Source: Solen grandis (taxonomy: Eukaryota > Mollusca > Bivalvia > Adapedonta > Solenidae). From it: DNA of 64,000 nucleotides. Under the pieces are notes generated by a model. That model searched no databases and was not told where the DNA came from. It saw only the letters and a program-made list of their open reading frames with translations. Positions 22,612-34,536 of this stretch are shown here, one piece after another (the stretch's first letter is position 1; each line of letters begins with the position of its first letter). The stretch spans positions 6,953,324-7,017,323 of the forward strand of contig CM037783.1 of the NCBI GenBank assembly GCA_021229015.1. The letters are read 5' to 3'. A program made the position numbers and the translations under genes.

Positions 22612-22808
22612 TCTGGTGCTCAGCATATAATTGTAATTCCAGGACTGGTTGGCCCGGTGTCAAGATAATGTGACTACTTAGAAGGTGTGGTATCATGCCA
22701 CTTGTTTACAGCATGATACTGCAGTCTAGCAGCACTTGTAATATCTGTCTCAAGTAGACATTGTCTCCAAATGACTGAAATACTGTCTGTGGGGCATTCA
22801 ACCTAATA
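22612..22808 (+). mobile_element. SINE family 2, 5'-truncated
   Basis: Body phrases ccaggactggttggcccggt, gtggtatcatgccacttgtt, ctgtctcaagtagacattgt and gaaatactgtctgtggggca. The first matches 25354-25524. Confidence 0.7.
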
Positions 22809-23177
22809 AACAAAAAAAAGTATGAATTATGCTGCAAAATATGTTTTAATTCAGTCCATAATTATGTCTCATGAAGGTTCAGGCCTTGACAGCATATTTC
22901 TGGGTTGAACCAGATTTTATCCAATACGTTCATGTCAGGACTGGCTGGTTGTTGACTTGACACTTTGTAGTGCTGGAACATGTATAGAGCAAAATGAAGT
23001 GGAAGTCATAATGTGTGGAGCTTATTAAAATTTAAATCAAATTTGCATTTTGAATTTCTGCAAGCTATTAAAATTTTATTCAGTATTCACCACAATTGGT
23101 TGATTAACTTGAATGGTTAAAATTAATCTAAATAAAGACTACCAGGAGGATTGAATACCAAATGTCTAGATACATGT

Positions 23178-23400
23178 ACTAGGGGAGTGAAGGAGAGAAA
23201 GAGAGAGTGAGAGAGAGGAAGAAAAAGTAGAGAGAGAGTGATTGAGAGAGAGTTTAGTGAGTTAGAGAGAGAGTAAGAGAGAATAGAAAAGAGTTAGGGA
23301 AAAGAGGGTGAATGAGAGGGATGGAATGAGTGAGTTAAGATAGAGAGAGAAAGAAAGTGTGTGTTGTTGAGTGAGAGATAGGGGTGAGAGAGAGAACTAT
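23178..23400. repeat. GA-rich low-complexity tract
   Basis: A purine-rich run of gagaga/gagtgaga motifs on the plus strand with no strict period. Confidence 0.85.
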
Positions 23401-23869
23401 GCTTTCATGGTTTTCCGTTTGACAGGTATATTGGTCTGATTTTATCAGAGCATTACTTTCTGTAGGAGAATGGAACAAAGGGAAGGCTTTTCAATTTTTT
23501 TTCTTACACTTTTCTCTCGAAATATGGTTGCTAGCTTCAGATAGATTTTTTTTTATAGGCTATGGTTTACAAAACAACTTTATATCGTTCTCGAAAGAGA
23601 ACAGAGGATATTTTGGTGTAATATTGTAAGATAATGTGCAAAAAAACGCAGTGCATCTGAACTAGATTTATATTGGAGTGATTTCATGCATGCGTGCTTA
23701 CATTGTCAGACAGTCTTGCTTTTTTTTGTACTAATAAAAACTTGAATCTTGTGCAAACCAAATTATAAGCATGCAGATACACACTTGAATATATATGAGA
23801 TAATTTCCAGCCATTAATGTGAGCTGTTAATCTTTGATTTATCAAAATTAAAAACTCAAGTTGTTTTTG

Positions 23870-23985
23870 GTTGATCTCTGAACCAAAGGTTTTGAGTTTA
23901 ATACCTTCTGGGGGAGGTAAATGTTTCCAACTATTCCCACGTGCAAAATACTGGTCCAACCCTGGAACCATTGAGAAAATAAGTC
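23870..23985 (+). mobile_element. SINE family 1, degraded head
   Basis: The body is clear (ctattcccacgtgcaaaata, ctggtccaaccctggaacca); the B-box region (gttttgagtttaatacc) is decayed. Confidence 0.55.
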
Positions 23986-25353
23986 ATAACATTTGTTTTC
24001 CAGTTGATTTTTGAAGAAATAAGTATATTCTGAAGGCTTGATGCAAAACATTGTTTATTTACTTCTACCATATATTGATTTATAGTTACTTAGTTTTGCA
24101 ACAAGCTCTTTGATTTCTATACCATTTTTAAGCTTGATGTGTGCTTAGAATTCCAGCAGGTAATGATCATAACAGACTACTGCAAAATCACTATTTATTG
24201 TTGACATTAAATTTCATGGAATCTGTAATGAAGACAATTTTGTTGGTACATATATTTGTGGATTTATGTTCTAGAAAGGGCAGGGTCTATTAATAAATTA
24301 ATTTATGTGGGGGTTGATATTCATGGATAAAGACATCCATGAAAAAGACGGAAATTAGTTCCCCATGAAAATTAATGATTTTATAGTACCCTAAACTGGT
24401 ATGTCACATGTTGAGGATTCAACTGGCAATCACTATTGATGATAATATTGCTAAATGCTTTGTTTATAAAATAACTAGAGGTGCATAGCCTCACACAGTG
24501 CAGAATGTATTCTGTTATAATGTGAATGGCAATAGAATGTGGCCATGATTCAACTAATCCCAATGCTCAGTGGTAAAAGCTTTGTACTGTAACCAATTAA
24601 ACCAAAACACTCCCTTGGATTTTCAAAGAGAATACTGTATTGAGTAGTCATTATCACATTGAGTTCCCTCTGTATATGAATATGGTTTGCTTTTATTTGT
24701 GATACCCCCTTTTGGTGCTATATTGGAATCACATATGTTAATCCACATTCTTCATGTCCAGTCCTAGACTCACTTTACATTAAGCCAAGGTGAGATGTGG
24801 AGGGACTAATAATGTTGTGATAGTTCTAGTTCTATTTGTACTGATGGTTCTAGTTTTATCTGTACTGATCAGACACCAGTTTTGAACTGCCAAATTTTAA
24901 ATTCCCATACCAGCTTTACATACAACATTCTAACACTATAATAAAAAGATATGCTATATAAACATAGAAGTCTTTTGGCGTGTTTTATTTTCCGATATAT
25001 GCACGGTTCAAAAATAAAAAAAATATATATTGTATGATGTCATATGAGTCCTTAATTATAGCTTAATAAATAAACACTTTGTATCTTTTCAAAAAGTTTG
25101 TAGTCTAGCAAATTTTAGAAATGGAGAGTGTTAGGAAGAGTTCAAGGTTTTATGCTTTTTGCAGAATAATGCATGGTGTTGCCTTCAGATGCTCTTTAAT
25201 GAATCACTCATGCCTAAGGCCTTCGTTATAAGATTAATGCACATTTGCACTTAACATGCAACAATTAATGTGACAAAGCACTCAAAGTGAAACTGTTTCC
25301 TGATCATAGATTTCTAGTTTTGCACACCTTAAACACTGTTATGGAACTGTTCA

Positions 25354-25524
25354 TGCTGGCATAGTGGTTAGAGCAACCGCTAAGAGAAGAGGCGGTTTTG
25401 GGGTTTGATCCCCGGCCATTACATACCAAAGTTGTAAAAATGGTATTGGTGTAACTCCCTTGATTAGTGTTAAGCATATAAAGGTAGTTCCAGGACTGGT
25501 TGGCCCGGTGTCAGGATAATGAGA
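25354..25524 (+). mobile_element. SINE family 2, cut off by assembly gap
   Basis: An intact tRNA-like head (gcatagtggttagagcaacc...ggggtttgatccccggcc) and the start of the body (ccaggactggttggcccggt) run directly into the N block. Confidence 0.75.
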
Positions 25525-25624
25525 NNNNNNNNNNNNNNNNNNNNNNNNNNNNNNNNNNNNNNNNNNNNNNNNNNNNNNNNNNNNNNNNNNNNNNNNNNNN
25601 NNNNNNNNNNNNNNNNNNNNNNNN
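25525..25624. other. Assembly gap (100 N)
   Basis: Exactly 100 N bases, the usual placeholder for a gap of unknown size. The true missing length, and any exon in it, cannot be known from this window. Confidence 0.95.
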
Positions 25625-25633
25625 TCAAGTCAA

Positions 25634-25942
25634 TTATACCCCTAGATAGAAGTATATATTGTTGGAGTCATGTACGTCAGTCTGTGTCACATGGTCAGTC
25701 TGTCTGTAGATGAGATTTGTCCGTCCTATTTCTTGACTACCTTTGGTCAGATTTTAATGAAACTTTACAATGCTGATAAGTACCAGCCTAGTTACACATA
25801 TTTTTGGTACTTCATGATTTGTTTGATTTTGAATGAGCTATGGACCCTTGATATATTTTTCAAGACTGTCTGACATTGATGGTAACAACAATGACAAAGC
25901 AGTATCTGGGGGTATTCATCATCTTCAATGAGAATTCTTGTT
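25634..25942 (+). mobile_element. Short Helentron-like element, sibling of 18877-19085
   Basis: ATACCCCTAGATAGAAG at the left is matched in reverse by TATCTGGGGGTATTC near the right, followed by aatgagaattcttgtt. It is longer than its sibling because an internal gaaactttacaatgctgata unit is kept. Confidence 0.65.
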
Positions 25943-26783
25943 ATAATGATGAAGAAGGTTTCCTGAGAGCACATGCCTATAATAATATAAATGTAAAACT
26001 TCTGTTTATGTTGGTAACTTGGGAAATTCTTGATCTTAAAATATTTGAGAAGAGGATAATCTCAAATGAGTACTTTCACAAAACACTAGCTTGCATGAAG
26101 AAAGAGGGCCTTCTCAACCATTAGTTCCATATAAAGCTGTTCTAACTGAATCTTTTTTTCTTGGTCACTTCATTTTGGTTGTTCATGATACAGAATTTCC
26201 TTATAAATATGTAGAACATACAGTATAACCTTATGTAAAAGTTAAAAATTGACAGACAGAGACTTGTCTTGCAATATTAATTAATGATAGATATTTGCAA
26301 AGCCTTCTGGGCATTTAAACAGGGATATATGGTATTTGACTTGAAGTAAGGTCCAATTAGTGAGGATCCAATTTCATAATTTCCAGATATTGATAAGATG
26401 AGGCTTCAGATTGAAACTTGAGATTGCAGGACAGTAAAAATATCAAGTTCTGACGTCAAATGAATATTATATTCTCATTATATTGCAAACATTTCTACGG
26501 TGTATATCTTCATTAGTGTCTGACGATGCTGTTTATGAAAAAAAGAGTCTTTTGATGTGTTATTTAAATGCAAATTTCTGTTCGTTCATTAGTGAGCATT
26601 TCTGATATTTTCAGACATTTCAGATATTTTATTACATATCTTATTATAAATAGTAACAAAATTGTGAAGAAAAATTAAAACTGGTAGAGTAACTTAGGTT
26701 ACCATGCCAACACAGGCACTTCCCTCATGACTTTCTGTTTTTGGCATGGTGGTATAAAATTCTGAAGCAAGTTGCACAGGCAT

Positions 26784-27106
26784 CCATGGTTCACACAGGT
26801 ATTGAAAAACCCTTGATTTTGATGTCTATCTTGATAATCGCTTGAAAATCACACTTAGCCAAAAGAGCCCTTGAAAAACCCTTAAAAAAAACCTAAAGAT
26901 GACTTAAAAACCCTAGACTTTAAAATTTCAACATTGATCAGACAAAAGTTTTTATGGAATTGTTGTAAAACCGAAGGAAACGTATATATATCTAGGTAAA
27001 AGCATAAGTTTCAGTTTATGTAAGTTCTTAATTTTAAAGTTTAAGGCCTTAAAAAAAACTTGAAAAACCCTTAAATTTTGCTTGAGAAAATTTGTATGAA
27101 CCATGG
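26784..27106. mobile_element. Two-copy MITE-like repeat (ccatggttc), copy 1
   Basis: It starts ccatggttcacacaggt and ends tgtatgaaccatgg, giving short inverted ends. Inside, variants of ttgaaaaacccttgaa recur. The same order and length are at 48288-48620. Confidence 0.6.
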
Positions 27107-27233
27107 CATCAGAGCAATGAAGGATTCAGACGGTCACTAGATCACTAGACTTCTGAGATCGGAGGTAGTCATAGGATCTTACCATATGTATATCCATCAC
27201 AGCGTTATGGTTCTGCACTTTTATAAGGTGACA

Positions 27234-27474
27234 TTAACCCTTTCCCTCATATCGACTCATTTTGACGCACTAAATAGGTACCACATAAAGCCTGATCCTC
27301 AGAAAACCACAGTTAAACCTAACCAAATTTAATTACAAAATCCTCATTTCCAGACCACTGAGGAGCAACGAACAGCATAAAACCTGATCAGCCTGCGAGT
27401 TACTTGCAGGCTGATCTGGTTTTATGCTGTTCGCATAGGTCTTTTCATGGTGTCCTCTATGAGGGAAAGGGTAA
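27234..27474 (+). mobile_element. TTAA-flanked palindromic MITE, copy 6
   Basis: TTAA at the left; the right flank reads gtaa, so one target-site base has changed. The internal palindrome is intact apart from gcgagttacttgc. Confidence 0.88.
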
Positions 27475-27524
27475 ATCAGACTGAATTAAAAAAAATAAAT
27501 TAAAGGTAAATCCCTAGCATTTTT

Positions 27525-27810
27525 ATGCTCTCCGGAGGGTGAGCAAATAGTTGCTGCTTTGTCCATCCAGTATGTGTCTGTCCTTACTTCTGTCAATTTT
27601 TGTCTGGAGCAAAACTCAAAAGGTATAAAAGCTATTGACTTGGATAGATCTAATGGAGGAGAAATGCAGTGCATAAGAACCATAATTCTGTACATCTTAT
27701 TTTTGGAGTTATTGCCCTTTGTTTAATTTCATACTTCATTTTTGTCTGGAGCATATCTTATGCTCTATGAGACATATAATGTTGAAACTTAATTGCTGGA
27801 TAGACCTCAT
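27525..27810 (+). repeat. Helentron-like 5' fragment with decayed core
   Basis: It opens tttttatgctctccggaggg, tgagcaaatagttgctgctt, like the element at 51757. Two core units with gtctggagca and gttattgccctttgttt follow. No 3' end is seen. Confidence 0.5.
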
Positions 27811-28206
27811 AGAGAACCGCAATATTGGGTTTATTTATTGCAATACATTGTGATTATTTTGAATATTTTTAAATACTGGTACAGGAAATCATATTGCGAT
27901 ATTGTATTGTCAACAAACATACTGCAATAACTGTTTTACTGTGATATATCGCCCTCCCCTAGTGTTAATAAGTAAAAAATTAAAAGCCGGATAGATTGAA
28001 ATTGGAACATCATATCATCAGCAAGCAAACTGCAGTAACAGGTCCAACATACATTGCGCTAATCCTGGGAGAAAGCATAGTTTGGGGGAGCATAATCTGT
28101 TTCCAACGGCTTCTTGTTTTTTTTCTTTGTTATATTTTGACGACACAATTGTTCAAAAGAATAACTAAAAGATATGTTCTTGTTGTATTGGAGACTATAG
28201 TCAGTA

Positions 28207-28385
28207 TGACAGTATTTTAGTTATATCGTAGTGTCCAGCTACTAGTGAAGGAAGATCCCGAGTGTACAAGGTCGGGTAGAATCATAAATCTAGTGCAAGC
28301 CAGCTGCAAGACTTCATCATGTCAAAAATACAAATGACCCTGCTGGGGTTGGAACCCACAATTGTGTAATGATATGCAGTTGAGA
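28207..28385 (-). mobile_element. SINE family 3 copy
   Basis: On the plus strand: cagtattttagttatatcgt, agctactagtgaaggaagat, gtgcaagccagctgcaagac, then ggggttggaacccacaattg (reverse B box). It matches 2733-2922 throughout. Confidence 0.65.
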
Positions 28386-28496
28386 CTTAGATTTTCTTTC
28401 TCTCAACTATCATGTTTCATGTTTTGAACAATTATTATATATAATAAAAAAAAAACTCATGAAATGGCAATTGATTATCAAAGTTATCCAAATTTG

Positions 28497-28640
28497 GGGC
28501 TTCCATGGTTGAGTGGTCACTGACTCTGAACCCCTCACAGCCCTGAGTTTGAGCCCCATTAAAGATGTAAGTGTTTTGGCATGAAAAAGGTTCCTTTGCT
28601 GTCTGTATCCTCCACCTTTATTAATGGATGGTGATAGTCG
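28497..28640 (+). mobile_element. tRNA-like SINE, unassigned family
   Basis: The head ggggcttccatggttgagtg...ccctgagtttgagccccatt resembles a tRNA A-B box arrangement. The body (ttggcatgaaaaaggttcct) is not shared clearly with the other families. Confidence 0.45.
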
Positions 28641-29164
28641 ATGCCACATCAACAACTGAAAACAACAAATATCTAATTTATCAAGTGAAAAGTTTTATGT
28701 TCCAAGTTTTTTTGTTTTGTCTGATTAACAAGGATGTTGATGATAAACCATCTTTCATTTGATTACAAAATAAGACAAGTAAAAAAAAAAATCAGATTGA
28801 TAGATTTGATCAGATTTCACACCTTGCATTGCAGCTCAATTATAACTCTGTATGGGCGTCCCCTGATAATTGAGCATTGTTATAATGGTTCTGTACCTTT
28901 GATAAGTGGCATGTTCATTCTGAGAGAGTGATTATCTTGTACAGGAAACAAAATATGTAAATTGAGGAAAGAACAGTACAGTGGAATTCACATGAGAAAT
29001 GTCTTTAAGTTCCCTTTGTCAAGCATACCAATTTGTTTTCATTGATTGTATTTAAAACCTCTATGTATACGTAAGTGTCATCCTACTATTTCTAGTTCCA
29101 TCTTTTCTGGTATTGATGAATTCCCAAATCACTCACACAAAAACTGGAATTCTTTTGGTAGTCA

Positions 29165-29605
29165 TGATACCCCCATAAAAAGATAGGAGGGTGGGGGAGG
29201 AGGATATATAAGAGCATGCTTGTCAGTGGGTAGGTCAGATCAGTAACTCATGAACAGATTAATAGATTAAGATAATATTTGGTACATACTTAATAAAATG
29301 AAGGCCAAATTCGACTAAGGCCAAAATCAGTCAATATTTTGCATAGGTATGGCCCCTTTTTGACCTCAAATTTGCATAAAATACCTTGTCTGCTTGATAA
29401 AGCATCATAGGCTCATAGGATAAAGATAGGTTTTGGTACACATGTTTATTTAGTAAATATGATGGATAATTTAGTCTTTGGCCAAATCAGTAAATATTTT
29501 ACACAGTTATGGCCCCTTTTGACTTAGAATTTGCTTTAAATACTCTGTCCAATCCATAATTTCAAAGAGCTGTGTGGGGGTATGTACCACCATCAGTCAT
29601 ATTTA
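29165..29605 (+). mobile_element. Helentron-like element with two or more core units
   Basis: ATACCCCCATAAAA at the left is paired in reverse with GTGTGGGGGTAT near 29574-29585. The core repeats aaggccaaa-tc, agt-aatattt-gca-ag, ttatggcccctttttgacct about every 130-150 bp. The 3' hairpin is weak. Confidence 0.55.
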
Positions 29606-30799
29606 GAGTTTTAGTTTAAATTTGGTGAATCAGAGTTGAGTGTGGACCCATGGCCCTTTGTTCTAGAACACGTTGGGTGTATTTATATATTATTTTCCTA
29701 CACTGGGTCTATTTGCCCATAGCTAGAGGTCTGTTCATGGCACACAACACACACACCCCACACTTGATGCATCTATAGACCTAAAGATGCACAAACAAGC
29801 TGTCAAGGATTAGGTGATTGTGTGCAAGTGACTGTTAATTTTAAACCCATGTGGCCACACAATTGAAATGGAATATATTTGAAATACACTTACTTGAATC
29901 TTGTCCCTAATTTGACTACATACAAAAAGAGGCCATGACCTGATGTACAATCACATTGCATTGATACACTATACTACTACCATACAAAATGGTGAAAATG
30001 GTTGTGGTAATCATGCAAATTAACAGTGCCTGCTTTTGATTTACGGCTACATAAGACTAGCAGCTACCGCCAGTCTAAAAGCGGGAAGTAGAGATATAAG
30101 GCCCCTAGGGTGATAGATCTAAATAGGTTTTGGTGCGTCTAAATAAATAAGATAAGAATTTTATGTTCTAAACATTCTGCTGGATCAACATTCCAACCTT
30201 TCAACACTTTGTTGTTGGATACAGCCTATAAATGAACACCTCCCTTACGGGCTTTATTAAGATTAAAGTCAAAACGGCAAGAACATTTCAATGTAGTTAG
30301 AATTGCATTCCTTTAATAGAATATAAACATAAGTCAGCCTGGAAGTCTACTGGGGAGAATTGTTGTTGTATATTTATTTGAAGGTTTCTTGAAAAGAGGT
30401 AGAACAAAACCAAAAAGAGCATTTGAGATATTGATCTCAGAGACTTTGTGGCAAATATGTGTCTTTGGATGGCCAACACTTTTGACATTCCAATTTATAA
30501 TAACATAGATAAGAAGACGGGGGTTAATCAAATTATGGTGCCTGCTGTCAAGGTATTCATAAAAAACATGGATTTGCAATCTCACAGCCCCAGTGTTGTG
30601 CCTTGTGTACAAGTGTTTCTTAACAATAATGCACCCCTTGTTTATTGTTTGTACAAACTCATGTCATTTCTTTGGTATATTGATCAGTTTGTATCCTATA
30701 TAAATGGTGTATACAATTCAGCTCCAGAATTAAGCTTTTTTCAAGATTCTGAAGTCAAGATCACAGTACATTTTGAAGGCACCCATGCAAATTGAGGCC

Positions 30800-31020
30800 T
30801 TCACAGCCATGGATAACCATAGTTAAATCATGCATAACCATTGTCACCCAGATATGGTCAACCATGGTTTAAGCATGGTTTAACAATTTTGTTAAACGGC
30901 ACCATGTACAAAAAACATGCTTGGTTGTAAACCATAGTCAAGCAATGGTCAAAGCATGGTTGTAGACCATAAAATGATCACTAATACCCAGCCATGGTTG
31001 ACCATGGTTTCACTAGGCTT
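30800..31020. repeat. Cluster of accatggtt palindromes
   Basis: At least ten direct and inverted copies of aaccatggtt-like motifs occur in 220 bp, including tggtcaaccatggtttaagc and gttgaccatggtttcac. It may be a decayed foldback element. Confidence 0.5.
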
Positions 31021-31269
31021 AACCTGTTTATTCCACAACCAATTCCTCAACAGCAAATTTGGTCTTGTCTATGAGGCCGCATGGACTGCTTTGTTGCTAA
31101 TGGTAGCTATGCTTTTCATTGACTTGTGAAATTCCTTATCTGTCTATCACTTTCTGATATCTACATACAGTTTTAGAATTTTCCCATGAAATCAATCACT
31201 ATTATTAGCAACACATCAATGTTTGTTGTCAAATTTCACTGAAATGGACTTGAGTGAAATGAATTTATG

Positions 31270-31511
31270 TTAACCCTTTCCCTCATATAGACTCATTTTG
31301 ACGCACTCAATAGGTACCACATAAAGCCTGGTCTGCAGAAAACCACAGTTAAACCTTACCAAATTTAATTATAAAGTCCTCATTTCCAGACCACTGAGGA
31401 GCAGCGAACAGCATAAAACCTGATCAGCCTGCGAGTTACTCGCAGGCTGATCTGGTTTTATGCTGTTTGCATAGGTCTTTTCATGGTTTCCTCCATGAGG
31501 GAAAGGGTTAA
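31270..31511 (+). mobile_element. TTAA-flanked palindromic MITE, copy 7
   Basis: Complete, with TTAA on both ends and the intact central palindrome gcgagttactcgc. Confidence 0.9.
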
Positions 31512-33376
31512 TTAATACCAGAGGTGCGTTTTTTAAGCAGTTTATTGTAATTGCTTCATTATTTATATGTTGTTACCATAGTTTTTGTAATTAAGTCAAT
31601 TAATTCTTAATACAATATAGTTTAATTTATGAAATTAGGCAGTTTAAAAAAGAATCAATTAAATAAATGACAATGTAAAGATTTGGGGTCCATTGTTATA
31701 ATGTATCTTCATTTCTCTTTTTATAAAGATCAAAACAATATGTTACAAGTATCTTTAAAATATGAATATTTGGTCATTACAGTTATATATATTTCTAACT
31801 GTATTCAGAAAAAATATGAATTTAAGTTATACGCAACTTTAAGACTTCGACAGTATTACTTGATGTCAGTTGTAGGCAGTAAAATACATTATATTATTTC
31901 ATTATGTGTTATTACTGTGATCAAGCACCTAGATATCTTTCCCCTCAGAGAGGAAGAATTTACAAGATTCTCAACCCACTCAGCTATCTTGTCTTGATAT
32001 TGATACTCAAACTGCATGTGTGGGATCTACTGAGGTATCCACGCTATCTGAGTATCTATTCCCTAAAATAAATAGGATCAGTTGGTTGGGGGCCCTGATT
32101 TACCAGCATTTGTTCATGTCTAACTACCATTAAGCCGATAAATTACCGAGGACGGAGTGGAAAAATAATTACCAGACTGTCGGCCATTGCCAAACTTTGC
32201 ATCGGAAACATGATTGTCCAATGACTGTATGAGCGGATCCATGTCCAGACAGGGTCTTTCATGGCGCGGGTCAGGCAATATTGGCATTGCCAATCACAGT
32301 TGGCCGTAAAATCTTCCGAACTACTGGCTCCAAAGAAAAAGCAAAGCAAATAATGAAATTCTGATTCCTACTAAGATAATCCAAGTATTAGATTTAATAT
32401 GGATTGGATTATAATTATTTGTAATCAATTACTGGAATATGACTGTCTTTGCCCAGACTTATTTGAAAGATAGCTTTTCAGAGCACAATCGGTAATAATG
32501 CATGTTGGCTCTTAAAGCTCTCTGTATAAACCTTCTTGGACTTAAATATCTGGGTCAGAATTCTTTATGACTTGAAACTTCTTCAAGATATAGTTCAGCT
32601 CCAATAAAAGGATATATTTTAGTTCTAAATTGTGAAGATGCAATGTTATATTAGATTACATAATACAAAAAGATTAGTCATCCAAACAAAACACAAAATA
32701 TGGATTTAGGATATATTATTGCATTTTTGGTTACAATGGAGCATTTTATAATGGATAGAGCTCTTCAATTTCAAAAGGATCACATTGGTAATGTGCCCAG
32801 ACTATTCAAAGTTATAACTAAAATTGTTGCTGTAGAGGAAAATGGGAAGTCAGACATATTTTGTTTGATTTTCTCTTTAGAAATAAAATGGTTTTACCTT
32901 TTTGTATGGAAATTACTTTACAGCTTACAATTGTCCTTTGTTTTACCTAAAATCATATCAGATTTGGTCTTTCATCCCAGTTTAGCCATGTTTGTGAGTC
33001 AAGAATATTTAAAAATTGTTGCTTCCTGGCTGTTATATCCTTAGAAATACGTCATCTGTATGGAAGGGCCCCATAACAGACATGTTAGTGTCTCTAAGTA
33101 TATAGTCTAGAGATAGAAATGGCTGAGGGAGACAAGAAATGATAGGCTTTGCGCAGAAAATGCAAAACATGAAGGATTTTAGAGGTTGGCAAAGGCTAGA
33201 ATTATATGCAATTATTGTAGATTGCCGCTCTAAAATCCATCCCATTGGAAATGTATAGATATAGATCATTCCCAGGAAAAGTAAAATAGGATTTCTGTTG
33301 TAAAATGGACTCTAGTCAGGAATTGTGGATGACAGTTGGTACATAATCATTGAAGGTATGTAGTTTGTTGGTTGGG
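31512..33376. other. Unique stretch without a supported gene
   Basis: Short open frames (104 codons at 31683-31997, 114 codons at 32700-33044) have AT-rich, low-information composition and no family resemblance. A less AT-rich patch at about 32130-32345 stands out from its surroundings but is not convincingly coding. Confidence 0.4.
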
Positions 33377-33668
33377 TTTATGGTTCTACCAATAGTATTT
33401 CAGTCATTTGAAGTCGATGTCTACTTGAGACAGATATAGTGTTGTCACACTGCAGTATCACGCTGTAGACATGTGGCATGATATCACACCCACTCACATT
33501 ATCATGGCACCGGGCCAACCAGTCCTTGAACTACCCTAATATGCAGAGCTCCAAGCAAGGGAGCTATAACAGTATCACTTTTTACGACTTTGGTATGTCG
33601 AAGCCAGGGATCGAATCCACGCCTCCCTCTTCTAAGGCGGATGCTCTAACCACTCTAGCCATTGGGGA
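33377..33668 (-). mobile_element. SINE family 2, near full length, reverse orientation
   Basis: The plus strand reads tatttcagtcatttgaagtc, cactgcagtatcacgctgta, tggcatgatatcacacccac and then gccagggatcgaatccacgc (reverse B box) and gctctaaccactctagcc (reverse A box). Same order as 14150-14455. Confidence 0.75.
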
Positions 33669-33743
33669 TGGTAAGTGGAGGTAGGTATGACTAACATGGT
33701 CTAGGTGTTTGTATATATTACCTCATGAATATTCATATATAAT

Positions 33744-33893
33744 TAAAGTCCCTGTAATGGTTCCGCTACATTTTGGACCTCATGGCCTTTCACAAAGATA
33801 ACCAAGGTTTCCTAATGTTTCGTTAGGGTACCTTTGTTATCTTGGTAGAGGTTAAGTGGTCCAAGATGTAGTGGAATCATTACAGGGACTTTA
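33744..33893. mobile_element. 150-bp MITE (agtccctgtaatggttcc), copy 2
   Basis: Ends TAAAGTCCCTGTAATGGTTC and the inverse CATTACAGGGACTTTA. The inner arms cctcatggcctttcac and ataaccaaggtttcc fold against gttatcttggtagagg, so nearly the whole element can form one hairpin. A TA target duplication is possible. Confidence 0.75.
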
Positions 33894-34536
33894 CTTTAAG
33901 AAATATCAATTTTCTGAACTTAGGGGTAAAAGTTTTCAGGAATTTTTCTGAACTTCAGGTTTATCTGATTGCCAAATGACTTCTTATTCTATATAAAACT
34001 ATATAAAAAAAATTGCTAAAATCAAGATTTTCAGGTTTTTTCAATTTTCAACTTTTACCAATGAAACAATTTATTTTTCTATGTCAGAGGCAGACTATGT
34101 AGAATTTACAACAGAAGAGACCCTCTCAGGAGATGATCTGGGTCTGCTGTATGTCAATGTGTCATAGTAATTTATATGAGGTAAAGGATTAAAAATGTGG
34201 TACTGCTGATAGCTAGACATGATAAACTGACTACAGAGATCACAAGAGGTTTTGTGTGATTAAAATGATTGTGAAGTCTGCATTAATTACGTCCATAATT
34301 CTGAAATTGATTAAAATCTTGAAGACATATTTTGTTGTGAAAATTTTAAGTCTCACCTCTACCCATTCTTAAAGGATTATTTTCTACTCATGGCAAGTTC
34401 AGCTACTCACAGACCCATGTAGTCTTAAGTGTAAACCAGGCTAAGCTTAAATCACTTGATATCCCAGCATAGCCATAGGATAATTCTGTAATTAAATTTG
34501 AATATACAGGTCATGTAAACAATTTCAGATATCATA

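Noticed and set aside
30334..30795. Overlapping frames of 92 (minus) and 115 (plus) codons
   Set aside because: Neither translation resembles a known family, and the two strands compete. A decayed transposon frame is possible but not supported.
32700..33044. 114-codon plus-strand frame
   Set aside because: Hydrophobic, AT-driven composition, no recognisable motif, no splice or promoter context.
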